64,000 bases of DNA from Diogma glabrata (Eukaryota > Arthropoda > Insecta > Diptera > Cylindrotomidae). Made by a program: the position numbers and the translations under genes. Positions 1 to 9,839 of the stretch are shown here, piece by piece. Positions within the stretch are counted from its first letter, which is position 1; every line of letters starts with the position of its first letter. The notes below the pieces were generated by a model. That model was given only the letters and a program-made list of their open reading frames with translations, ran no database searches and was not told where the DNA came from. Where the stretch lies: contig OY856188.1 in NCBI GenBank assembly GCA_963693315.1, forward strand, positions 215,706,495 to 215,770,494, written 5' to 3'.

Positions 1-107
1 ACCAACAAACAGACTGAAACTTTAAATTCTATCTTTTCAATTATAAAAATTAAACAAAAACTGATACAAACTGAAATTTAAATCAAAGCTAGGTAGGAAT
101 CAAATAT

Positions 108-2654
108 TTAAATGAAAGATAAGTAAACGTTGTCAAAATAGGTGTGATCCGATTGTATATTCATATTATTTTGGAATTTTTTAATATAAATAGCTTCAGA
201 AATTTTGCGCTTGGTAGTATTTGACTCAAAATTTAAAATCTCAGGATTATCCCAATCAATTTTATGATTACTGGAAACAGCATGATCACACAAAGCACTG
301 TGTGACTTGTTACCCTTAGCAATATGATACTTATGATCCTTCAGTCTAGAAACAAGATATTGTTTAGTTTCACCAATATATGTTAGACCACAATTAAGTT
401 CAGCACAATTAACTTTGTAAACTAAATTAGAGAAATATTGTTTGGGAACAGGATCTTTAAGAGGTGTGAAAATACGCTTTCGTAGAGTATTGCATGGTTT
501 ACCAACAGCTTTAATATTATAGCCATGCAAAACGCGATTTAAGTTCTCAAACAAAACTTTAGTATAAGGAAGGGAAACAAATTTAAAGGTGCTATCTTGA
601 TTATTAATAGTAGAAATGCCAAAATTTAAATTATTAAGTTTATTGATGGTATGATTAACGTGATAATCAATAAATTTAACAGGATAGTAGTTTTCTAAAA
701 GAGTAGTTTTTAAAAATTTGAAATTTTTTTGATGAAAAATGGGATTTGATAATTTTAAAATTTTTTCTGTCAAAATAGATACAGTATTTTTTTTATAAGA
801 AATAGGAAGAGAAGAGTTAAAATTCAAATACCGGCCAGACCAAGTAGGTTTTAGATACCAATCTGTAATTAACACACCAAAACTATTTTTTATAACTAAA
901 GTGTCAAGAAATGCAATTTTATTTTCATTTTCAATTTCAACAGTGAATTTAAGACGAGGATGGAAATCATTAAATTTAGCAAGAACAGAATCAATTAATA
1001 TACTAGGAACAGAGGTAAGAATATCATCAACATAACGTATATAAAATGGAAGAGTAAAATCTAAAGATTCAATAATTTTTATTTCTATAAATTCCATAAC
1101 TAAATTAGCTAATACTGGACTAGCTGGGGAACCCATAGGTGAACCAAAAATTTGTTGATAAAATATATTTTTATAAGAAAAATAGCAATGGTTTAATACT
1201 AATAAGAGTCCTTCAATGAAAATGTCTTTTTCTAAAGTTTTATATTCAACATTATTTTTAGTTTTCCTAATATAATCAAAATTTTGTCGTGGAATATTAC
1301 TAATTATAAATTCTTGAGAAGCAAACTCTTGAATAACTATTTCAATTTCATCCCATTTTCTATCTATACACTCAAGAACTAATGCATTTGGAATATTTGT
1401 GAAAAGTGATATAACATCTAAAGAAATCAAAGAATAATTTGTAGGAATAATTACATCTTTTAATTTATCAATAAAATCATAAGAATTTTTAACATGACTA
1501 AAGGTTTTTCCAACAACTCTTGATAAAATATCAGAATAAAATTTTGAAAGATTATATAAAGGAGAATTAATGTAAGAGACAATAGGACGTAATGGTTCAC
1601 CAGACTTATGAACCTTTACCAATCCATATATCCGTGGAAAAGAACTATTATACTTCCGCATAAGAGTTGCACGTTCATTTGTTATATTACTTTTAAGTTC
1701 TAGTTTACTAATAAATGTATTTGTTTTTCTTTGTAAATATCCAGTTTTATCTTTCGGAATTATTTTATAAGTATCAGGGTCATTTAAAAATGAAGACATT
1801 TTACTATCATAATCAGATGAATTCATAACAACTGTTATGTTACCTTTGTCAGCTTGGGTTACAATTAAATGAGGATTATCATTGAAAAAAGAATTTGTCT
1901 CTGTGAGATATTTTTGTAAAATTTTGGTTTTGAAGTCAATCTTTTTATGTGAATTTTTATAATTACTAATAATATTGCATAAACTATTGCGAGCAATAAT
2001 TTTATCAGAATCATCTAAATGGAAAATAGCAGATTCTAAATGTGTGATTAAATCATAAAAATTTAATTTATTATTATGGAAATTGAATTTTGGACCTAGA
2101 CTAAGAATAAAAAGAACATTAGAAGGAATAGATGCTGTTGAAAGATTTTTAACCCACTTCTCACTAGTGATATTTAAAATTTCAGTTCGTAGAAATTCAA
2201 AATTATTTTCCAAAAGAAGATTAAATTTTTCAATCTGTTTTAGTTTACTTTCATTAAAAAGCTTATCATAACTAAAGTTAATATGATCATTAAAATCATT
2301 GAAAACATCATTTGAAACAATGTTACCAAGTTTTGAAATTAAAGATCTTTTTTCTTTAGTATTAAAATTAATTTCTGTAAAGTTATTACTAATTTCTAGA
2401 TTTAAGACTTTAAATAGAAAATTATTAACAATTTTGTTAAATGCTGTACTATTAAATTGATTATTTAATTTTTTGAAGTTGTGTTTTAACCAAGAAGGTA
2501 TAATTTGATAACTTCTACAATTCAATAGGAAAATTTTCTTGTTATTTAGAGCTGCTAATTTGTTAGATGTGTTAAGCAATTCCTTCATTATTTTTTTAGC
2601 CTCAAGACCATATAATTGTTCTACATAGTTGAAAAAAGATGTTGTAGCTGCCAT
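108..2654 (-). CDS. Penelope-like reverse transcriptase with C-terminal GIY-YIG endonuclease
   Basis: This 848-residue protein would nick target DNA and copy the element's RNA into the genome. RT motif A is 'LDVISLFTNIP' (near residue 415), motif B is 'MGSPASPVLANLVMEF' (about 505-520), and motif C is the catalytic 'RYVDD' (about 541), followed by 'FLDTL'. The C-terminus has the endonuclease found in Penelope-like elements: 'YIGET' near residue 755, 'SRLKDHKYHI' after it, cysteines just upstream ('NCAELNC'), and 'RKISEAIYIKK' supplying the conserved Glu. The start is the first ATG after stops, and 'MAATTSFFNYVEQLYG' opens the frame. There is no stop or frameshift, and the length fits the family (about 800-900 residues). 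Recognition of the class is firm; a precise clade is not attempted. Confidence 0.93.
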   Translation of the reverse strand: MAATTSFFNYVEQLYGLEAKKIMKELLNTSNKLAALNNKKIFLLNCRSYQIIPSWLKHNFKKLNNQFNSTAFNKIVNNFLFKVLNLEISNNFTEINFNTKEKRSLISKLGNIVSNDVFNDFNDHINFSYDKLFNESKLKQIEKFNLLLENNFEFLRTEILNITSEKWVKNLSTASIPSNVLFILSLGPKFNFHNNKLNFYDLITHLESAIFHLDDSDKIIARNSLCNIISNYKNSHKKIDFKTKILQKYLTETNSFFNDNPHLIVTQADKGNITVVMNSSDYDSKMSSFLNDPDTYKIIPKDKTGYLQRKTNTFISKLELKSNITNERATLMRKYNSSFPRIYGLVKVHKSGEPLRPIVSYINSPLYNLSKFYSDILSRVVGKTFSHVKNSYDFIDKLKDVIIPTNYSLISLDVISLFTNIPNALVLECIDRKWDEIEIVIQEFASQEFIISNIPRQNFDYIRKTKNNVEYKTLEKDIFIEGLLLVLNHCYFSYKNIFYQQIFGSPMGSPASPVLANLVMEFIEIKIIESLDFTLPFYIRYVDDILTSVPSILIDSVLAKFNDFHPRLKFTVEIENENKIAFLDTLVIKNSFGVLITDWYLKPTWSGRYLNFNSSLPISYKKNTVSILTEKILKLSNPIFHQKNFKFLKTTLLENYYPVKFIDYHVNHTINKLNNLNFGISTINNQDSTFKFVSLPYTKVLFENLNRVLHGYNIKAVGKPCNTLRKRIFTPLKDPVPKQYFSNLVYKVNCAELNCGLTYIGETKQYLVSRLKDHKYHIAKGNKSHSALCDHAVSSNHKIDWDNPEILNFESNTTKRKISEAIYIKKFQNNMNIQSDHTYFDNVYLSFI

Positions 2655-2810
2655 GTTGTTAGTATTATTATTTGTTTATCGTAGTGTTTCTTAACGAACA
2701 GTAGTTTAAAATAATATGATTATTAATTCATTGGACGAAATAATATAAAATTGTTTTTATTCGTTGTAGTCCAAAAAAATGTTTTAATTTCTTATAAATT
2801 ATTCATTTTT

Positions 2811-2870
2811 ATTTTATTGTGACGACGCGTTTCTGCTTTACTCCAAAGCTATCTTCAGGTCCAACAAAAT
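2811..2870 (-). ncRNA. Hammerhead ribozyme of the Penelope-like element (copy A/B junction)
   Basis: Read on the minus strand this is base for base the same as 6522-6581. The core has CTGAAGA, a stem II of GCTTT/AAAGC with a five-base loop, GAAA, then ACGCGTC ending at the cleavage C. Stem I pairs ATTTTGTTGGAC with GTC-CAATAAAAT around one bulged A. Stem III is only A-U and C-G over a two-base loop, the minimal form known for ribozymes of this order, and the palindromic ACGCGT could favour a dimeric fold. It sits upstream of the intact ORF, where it would cut the 5' end of the transcript. The fold was made by hand. Confidence 0.85.
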
Positions 2871-3020
2871 AAAATACTAACATAACAAAAAATAACAAAA
2901 AATGGAAAATTATATAATTTAAAAATATTTTGAAAAAAACTTACAAAAATGAAAACACTGTTTCAAAAAAGAAAAACTGAGAATGAAAATTCACATATAT
3001 TTTTTAAAAAATTCTAAAAA

Positions 3021-4436
3021 AACCAACAAACAGACTGAAACTTTAAATTCTATCTTTTCAATTATAAAAATTAAACAAAAACTGATACAAACTGAAATTT
3101 AAATCAAAGCTAGGTAGGAATCAAATATTTAAATGAAAGATAAGTAAACGTTGTCAAAATAGGTGTGATCCGATTGTATATTCATATTATTTTGGAATTT
3201 TTTAATATAAATAGCTTCAGAAATTTTGCGCTTGGTAGTATTTGACTCAAAATTTAAAATCTCAGGATTATCCCAATCAATTTTATGATTACTGGAAACA
3301 GCATGATCACACAAAGCACTGTGTGACTTGTTACCCTTAGCAATATGATACTTATGATCCTTCAGTCTAGAAACAAGATATTGTTTAGTTTCACCAATAT
3401 ATGTTAGACCACAATTAAGTTCAGCACAATTAACTTTGTAAACTAAATTAGAGAAATATTGTTTGGGAACAGGATCTTTAAGAGGTGTGAAAATACGCTT
3501 TCGTAGAGTATTGCATGGTTTACCAACAGCTTTAATATTATAGCCATGCAAAACGCGATTTAAGTTCTCAAACAAAACTTTAGTATAAGGAAGGGAAACA
3601 AATTTAAAGGTGCTATCTTGATTATTAATAGTAGAAATGCCAAAATTTAAATTATTAAGTTTATTGATGGTATGATTAACGTGATAATCAATAAATTTAA
3701 CAGGATAGTAGTTTTCTAAAAGAGTAGTTTTTAAAAATTTGAAATTTTTTTGATGAAAAATGGGATTTGATAATTTTAAAATTTTTTCTGTCAAAATAGA
3801 TACAGTATTTTTTTTATAAGAAATAGGAAGAGAAGAGTTAAAATTCAAATACCGGCCAGACCAAGTAGGTTTTAGATACCAATCTGTAATTAACACACCA
3901 AAACTATTTTTTATAACTAAAGTGTCAAGAAATGCAATTTTATTTTCATTTTCAATTTCAACAGTGAATTTAAGACGAGGATGGAAATCATTAAATTTAG
4001 CAAGAACAGAATCAATTAATATACTAGGAACAGAGGTAAGAATATCATCAACATAACGTATATAAAATGGAAGAGTAAAATCTAAAGATTCAATAATTTT
4101 TATTTCTATAAATTCCATAACTAAATTAGCTAATACTGGACTAGCTGGGGAACCCATAGGTGAACCAAAAATTTGTTGATAAAATATATTTTTATAAGAA
4201 AAATAGCAATGGTTTAATACTAATAAGAGTCCTTCAATGAAAATGTCTTTTTCTAAAGTTTTATATTCAACATTATTTTTAGTTTTCCTAATATAATCAA
4301 AATTTTGTCGTCGAATATTACTAATTATAAATTCTTGAGAAGCAAACTCTTGAATAACTATTTCAATTTCATCCCATTTTCTATCTATACACTCAAGAAC
4401 TAATGCATTTGGAATATTTGTGAAAAGTGATATAAC
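3021..4436 (-). mobile_element. Penelope-like element, copy B (5'-truncated)
   Basis: This repeats positions 1-1417 of copy A on the same strand, starting with the same 3' tail and ending abruptly inside RT motif A. At 4434-4437 the sequence switches to copy C on the opposite strand, with an AC shared at the junction (microhomology). Together with C it forms an inverted repeat whose paired positions sum to 9392 throughout, so there is no net indel between the arms. Confidence 0.9.
3129..4436 (-). pseudogene. 5'-truncated Penelope RT/GIY-YIG ORF (copy B)
   Basis: The frame is open from the copy B/C junction to the same stop as copy A. It begins inside the RT domain, so the N-terminal ~415 residues and the first catalytic Asp are missing, while the YVDD motif and the whole endonuclease are kept. 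The first in-frame ATG is the Met of 'MGSPASP' at 4157, which is not a natural start. It shares an Arg (RRQ) with copy C where copy A has Pro (PRQ), so B and C derive from one source copy. It is a dead fragment with no sign of decay. Confidence 0.85.
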
Positions 4437-6263
4437 TTCAAAACCAAAATTTTACAAAAATATCTCACAGAGACAAATTCTTTTTTCAATGATAATCCTC
4501 ATTTAATTGTAACCCAAGCTGACAAAGGTAACATAACAGTTGTTATGAATTCATCTGATTATGATAGTAAAATGTCTTCATTTTTAAATGACCCTGATAC
4601 TTATAAAATAATTCCGAAAGATAAAACTGGATATTTACAAAGAAAAACAAATACATTTATTAGTAAACTAGAACTTAAAAGTAATATAACAAATGAACGT
4701 GCAACTCTTATGCGGAAGTATAATAGTTCTTTTCCACGGATATATGGATTGGTAAAGGTTCATAAGTCTGGTGAACCATTACGTCCTATTGTCTCTTACA
4801 TTAATTCTCCTTTATATAATCTTTCAAAATTTTATTCTGATATTTTATCAAGAGTTGTTGGAAAAACCTTTAGTCATGTTAAAAATTCTTATGATTTTAT
4901 TGATAAATTAAAAGATGTAATTATTCCTACAAATTATTCTTTGATTTCTTTAGATGTTATATCACTTTTCACAAATATTCCAAATGCATTAGTTCTTGAG
5001 TGTATAGATAGAAAATGGGATGAAATTGAAATAGTTATTCAAGAGTTTGCTTCTCAAGAATTTATAATTAGTAATATTCGACGACAAAATTTTGATTATA
5101 TTAGGAAAACTAAAAATAATGTTGAATATAAAACTTTAGAAAAAGACATTTTCATTGAAGGACTCTTATTAGTATTAAACCATTGCTATTTTTCTTATAA
5201 AAATATATTTTATCAACAAATTTTTGTTTCACCTATGGGTTCCCCAGCTAGTCCAGTATTAGCTAATTTAGTTATGGAATTTATAGAAATAAAAATTATT
5301 GAATCTTTAGATTTTACTCTTCCATTTTATATACGTTATGTTGATGATATTCTTACCTCTGTTCCTAGTATATTAATTGATTCTGTTCTTGCTAAATTTA
5401 ATGATTTCCATCCTCGTCTTAAATTCACTGTTGAAATTGAAAATGAAAATAAAATTGCATTTCTTGACACTTTAGTTATAAAAAATAGTTTTGGTGTGTT
5501 AATTACAGATTGGTATCTAAAACCTACTTGGTCTGGCCGGTATTTGAATTTTAACTCTTCTCTTCCTATTTCTTATAAAAAAAATACTGTATCTATTTTG
5601 ACAGAAAAAATTTTAAAATTATCAAATCCCATTTTACATCAAAAAAATTTCAAATTTTTAAAAACTACTCTTTTAGAAAACTACTATCCTGTTAAATTTA
5701 TTGATTATCACGTTAATCATACCATCAATAAACTTAATAATTTAAATTTTGGCATTTCTACTATTAATAATCAAGATAGCACCTTTAAATTTGTTTCCCT
5801 TCCTTATACTAAAGTTTTGTTTGAGAACTTAAATCGCGTTTTGCATGGCTATAATATTAAAGCTGTTGGTAAACCATGCAATACTCTACGAAAGCGTATT
5901 TTCACACCTCTTAAAGATCCTGTTCCCAAACAATATTTCTCTAATTTAGTTTACAAAGTTAATTGTGCTGAACTTAATTGTGGTCTAACATATATTGGTG
6001 AAACTAAACAATATCTTGTTTCTAGACTGAAGGATCATAAGTATCATATTGCTAAGGGTAACAAGTCACACAGTGCTTTGTGTGATCATGCTGTTTCCAG
6101 TAATCATAAAATTGATTGGGATAATCCTGAGATTTTAAATTTTGAGTCAAATACTACCAAGCGCAAAATTTCTGAAGCTATTTATATTAAAAAATTCCAA
6201 AATAATATGAATATACAATCGGATCACACCTATTTTGACAACGTTTACTTATCTTTCATTTAA
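4437..6263 (+). pseudogene. 5'-truncated Penelope RT/GIY-YIG ORF (copy C)
   Basis: The frame is open from the inversion junction; the first internal Met is at 4545. It lacks the N-terminal ~240 residues of the copy A protein but keeps RT motifs A to C (YVDD) and the complete GIY-YIG domain. It differs from copy A at only a few residues: RRQ for PRQ, 'FVSPMGSP' for 'FGSPMGSP', and Leu for Phe in 'NPILHQKN'. The Gly-to-Val change is next to motif B and could harm activity. No stops or frameshifts are visible, so the loss is by truncation only and is likely recent. Confidence 0.88.
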
Positions 6264-6521
6264 ATATTTGATTCCTACCTAGCTTTGATTTAAATTTCAG
6301 TTTGTATCAGTTTTTGTTTAATTTTTATAATTGAAAAGATAGAATTTAAAGTTTCAGTCTGTTTGTTGGTTTTTTTAGAATTTTTTAAAAAATATATGTG
6401 AATTTTCATTCTCAGTTTTTCTTTTTTGAAACAGTGTTTTCATTTTTGTAAGTTTTTTTCAAAATATTTTTAAATTATATAATTTTCCATTTTTTGTTAT
6501 TTTTTGTTATGTTAGTATTTT

Positions 6522-6581
6522 ATTTTGTTGGACCTGAAGATAGCTTTGGAGTAAAGCAGAAACGCGTCGTCACAATAAAAT
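6522..6581 (+). ncRNA. Hammerhead ribozyme of the Penelope-like element (copy C end)
   Basis: Stem I 5' strand 6522-6533; CTGAAGA 6534-6540; stem II 6543-6547 with 6553-6557, closed by U6541-A6558 with A6542 bulged; GAAA 6559-6562; minimal stem III 6562-6567 (ACGCGU); predicted cleavage after C6568; stem I 3' strand 6569-6581 with A6572 bulged. All conserved core bases are present. It lies about 260 bases after the ORF stop, as expected for the downstream terminal repeat of the element. Confidence 0.88.
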
Positions 6582-6684
6582 AAAAATGAATAATTTATAA
6601 GAAATTAAAACATTTTTTTGGACTACAACGAATAAAAACAATTTTAAAAAGAAAATATTTGAACAAAAAAATACGAAATAGAAT

Positions 6685-8075
6685 GGTGATCACGGAGCTC
6701 ACGGTGGTCATAGTGGTTATGGTGGTCATGGTGGTAATGGTGGTCATGGTGTTCATGGTGGTCATGGTGGTTATAGTTGTCATGGTGGTTATGGTGGTCA
6801 TGGTGGTCATAGTGGTCATGGTGGTTATGGTGGTCAAGGTGGTCATGATGGTCATATTGGTCATGGTGTTCATTGTGGTCATGGTGATCATAGTGGTCAA
6901 GGTGGTCATGGTGGTCATGGTGGTCATAGTGGTCATGGTGGTTATGGTAATCACGGTGGTCATGGTGGTCACAGTGGTCATGGTGGTCATGGTGTTCACG
7001 GTATACATTATGGTCAACATGACCATGTCATGGCCATGTCATGGCGGTCCTGGTGGTCATGGTGGTCCAGGTGGTCATGGTGGTCATGGTGATCATGGTG
7101 GTCTTGGTGGTCATGGTGGTCATGGCGGTCATGGTGGTCATGGTGGTCATGGTGGTCATGGTGGTCATAGTGGTTATGGTGGTCATGGTGGTAATGGTGG
7201 TCATGGTGGTCATGGTGTTCACGGTGGTCATGGTGGTCATGGTGGTCATAGTGGTCATGGTGGTTATGGTGGTCACGATGATCATGGTGGTTACGGTGGT
7301 CATGGTGGTCATGGTGGTCATGATGGTCATGGTGGTCATGGTGGTCATGGTGGTCATGGTGGTCATGGTGGTCATAGTGGTCATGGTGGTTATGGTGGTT
7401 ACGGTGGTCATGGTGTCCACGGTGGTCATGGTGGTCATGGTGTTCATGGTGGTCATGATGGTCATGGTGTTCACGGTGTTCATGATGGTCATGTTGATTA
7501 TGGCGGTCATGGTGGTCATGGTGGTCAAGGTGGTCTTGCTGGTCATGGTGGTAATGGTGGTCACGGTGGTCACGGTGATAATGGTGGTCACGGTGGTCAT
7601 GATGGTCATGATGGTCATGGTGGTGTCACGGTGGTCATGGTGGTCATGGCGTTCACGGTAATGATGGTGGTCATGGTGGTCATGGTGGTCATGGTGGTCA
7701 TAGTGGTCATGGTGGTTATGGTGGTCACGATGGTCATGGTGGTCACGGTGGTCATGATGGTCATGGTGGTCCTGATGGTCATGGTGGTCATGGTGGTCAT
7801 AGTGGTCATGGTGGTTATGATGGTCACGGTGGTCATGGTGTCCACGGGGGTCATGGTAGTCATGGTGTTCATGGTGGTCATGATGGTTATGGTGTTCACG
7901 GTGGTCATGATGGTCATGTTGGTTATGGCGGTCATGGTGGTCATGGTGGTCAAGGTGGTATTGGTGGTCATGGTGGTAATGGTAGTCACGGTGGTCGCGG
8001 TGGTCATGGTGGTCATGATGTTCACGGTGGTCATGATGGTCATGGTGGTGTCACGGTGGTCATGGTGTTTAGAGT
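6685..8075. repeat. 9-bp GGTCATGGT-type minisatellite
   Basis: About 1.4 kb of tandem nonamers varying around GGT-CAT-GGT, with common variants GGTTAT, GGTCAC, GGTCAA, GATGGT and GTTCA. Because 9 is a multiple of 3, several frames stay open on both strands, as His-Gly-Gly, Val-Val-Met or Thr-Met-Thr repeats. I treat these as translation artefacts: there is no start context, splice signal or non-repetitive domain. A longer period is superimposed, since the variant block ending in 'GGTGTCACGGTGGTCATGG' recurs at 7622 and 8047, 425 bases apart. Confidence 0.9.
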
Positions 8076-9105
8076 TTGCATCCCAGGCTTTCCAGGGCGG
8101 AAAAAAATATTTGTGTTGATTAAATTTGTTTTGTTAAATAGCAAAATGAGTGAAATGTGTAAAATGTGTTTGGTAGTAAAAATTACAAGGTGTGTCACAA
8201 GTCACAACAACACATAAAAAATTTTTAAGAACAAGGTTCCACAACAACATGCTTTCTAGGTTGTTGATAGACGCAAATTTTCATATGATATGTTTTGATT
8301 ATTTTAAATATAAAAATGTATATAATAGTTGCTTGGAATGCTGATAGATGTGAAACCCAGAATAATTTTAATGATTTTAATTTAAACATTCTGAAATTTT
8401 AATTTGCGATGCTACAATAATTGGAAGATACCAAAAAACACAGCTCTTTCACAGATTTAAGTTTTCACTTCTGTCGGCAGTCCTTAACACTGTCTTCTTT
8501 TTTTTATCACTGGTGAATAGTGATGAAAAAGAAGTTTTCGATGCAATGCAATGAACAAAATCGAAAGTAGATTTTTTAAGTTCGGTAGCAGAAAAATAAA
8601 TGTATTACTTCGATTAGTAAGAAGAAAATTTAAATGAAAACATTAGAAAAACTGTCAGTTGTAAAACAAATCAAAAACTCTGTTATTAATAAAGCTTACA
8701 TATCACAGTTCCTGTATAATAGCCTTACAATTTATTATATGTATTCTTATAGACTTTTTTGATATAATGACTGCGGTGAGCAGGGTTTTGTTAAGGCTGG
8801 TAGTGTATAGTGCGTATTCCTAGTGCTATGGTAAGGTAGATCTCAGTTTGTACTTATAAATCGTTTCATTGCCGATAAATCGCCTTTAGTCATTTGAAAG
8901 TTTTGATTTAAAAGTCCAACAACAATATGCACTCTGAAATGATTAGGAATTTTGAAGATCAGCGAATGGATGACTATGATATACATCTTATCATATTATG
9001 AAATATGGCATAGCTCAATATTTTATGATAAGATGTGACAGTCAAAATTAACAAGCAAAAAAAAATTAAAATTTTGCAATATTCTATCAAAAATACCGTT
9101 GAATT
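8076..9105. other. No recognisable feature
   Basis: AT-rich single-copy-looking sequence between the minisatellite and the BEL/Pao fragment. Stops occur in all frames and I see no conserved domain, RNA gene or terminal repeat. The stretch 8968-9032 holds an imperfect inverted repeat (ATCTTATCATA... with TATGATAAGAT). Confidence 0.6.
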
Positions 9106-9839
9106 TTGAAGGTCGTACAAACTAGCTGCTTTAAAGATAAACTGAAATTGTTGAAAAATAAAAAGCCACTCAGTCAAAATCATCATCTAAAAAGCTTATC
9201 CATTTTCCTTGATGATGAGAATTTGATCAGAGTAGGCGCTCGTTTACAACAGTCAACCCTGTCTTATGCCACAAAACATCCGCTCCACCATTTTACAATA
9301 CTGGCATAGATTTTTGTGGACCATTTTATATACACCAAAGAATAAGAGGTAAACCACCAACCAAAGTCTACCTCTCGGTGTTCGTGTGTTTTACAACCAG
9401 GGCGGTTCGCTTAGAATTGGTATCGCATTTGATTACATTTGCTTTCATCGGTGCATTGAAAAGATTTATTGCGACCAGAGGTATGTGTAAAAATATATTT
9501 TCAGACAATAGTACCAATTTCGTAGGAGCCAACACAGAACTGTATACATTATTTAAGTTGTTTCATGCTTCAAATCTTTCTGATGAAATTAAAAAACTTT
9601 GCACATCTGATGAAATTTCATGGCATTTTGCACCACCAAGTGCACCCCATTTTGGTGGACTTTATGAAACTGCCGTAAAATCAGTCAAATTTCATTTGAG
9701 AAAAATCATGCGGAATGCGCAACTTACGCATGAAGAACTCAACACGCTGATCAAACAAGTAGAAGCGGTCTTGAACTCGAGACCAATTACTCCTCTATCA
9801 ACCAGTCCATTGTTACATAAACTACTATTATTCACTTGA
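9106..9839 (+). pseudogene. BEL/Pao retrotransposon integrase fragment
   Basis: Two frames together give part of a BEL/Pao pol. The first (to 9309) ends with the region before the integrase, 'LIRVGARLQQSTLSYATKHP'. The second, open from about 9303, has the integrase core: 'GIDFCGPF' with the first catalytic Asp, 'TRAVRLELVSHL', 'FSDNSTNFVGAN' with the second Asp, and 'PHFGGLYETAVKSVK' with the Glu. It stops after 'AVLNSRPITPLSTSP'. The H2C2 zinc-binding domain that normally lies between the two parts (about 140 residues) is deleted, and the joint shifts the frame. Gag, protease, RT and LTRs are not visible. The catalytic triad is kept, but the copy is dead. Confidence 0.88.

Larger units (their letters stand above)
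1..3020 (-). mobile_element. Penelope-like element, copy A (near full length)
   Basis: A retroelement unit on the minus strand: upstream region with a hammerhead ribozyme (2811-2870), one long intact ORF (108-2654), and a 3' untranslated tail running off the left edge of the window. The sequence at position 1 recurs at 3021, which marks the unit boundary and shows that copy A follows the truncated copy B in tandem on the same strand. Tandem and inverted partial copies are typical of the Penelope order. The downstream terminal repeat lies outside the window, so completeness cannot be judged. The intact frame and the near identity of the three copies suggest recent activity. Confidence 0.9.
4437..6643 (+). 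mobile_element. Penelope-like element, copy C (5'-truncated, inverted relative to A and B)
   Basis: Plus-strand copy starting in frame before the RT core and running through the RT, endonuclease, 3' tail and hammerhead to about 6643, where similarity to the copy A upstream region stops. Positions 4956-6643 mirror 2749-4436. The segment 4437-4955 is the unpaired spacer of the palindrome. The minisatellite begins about 40 bases downstream. Confidence 0.9.

Noticed and set aside
6659..8119. A 486-codon open frame and several overlapping ones on both strands
   Set aside because: They are read-outs of a 9-bp tandem repeat and contain only His-Gly, Val-Met or Thr-Met runs, with no domain or start context.
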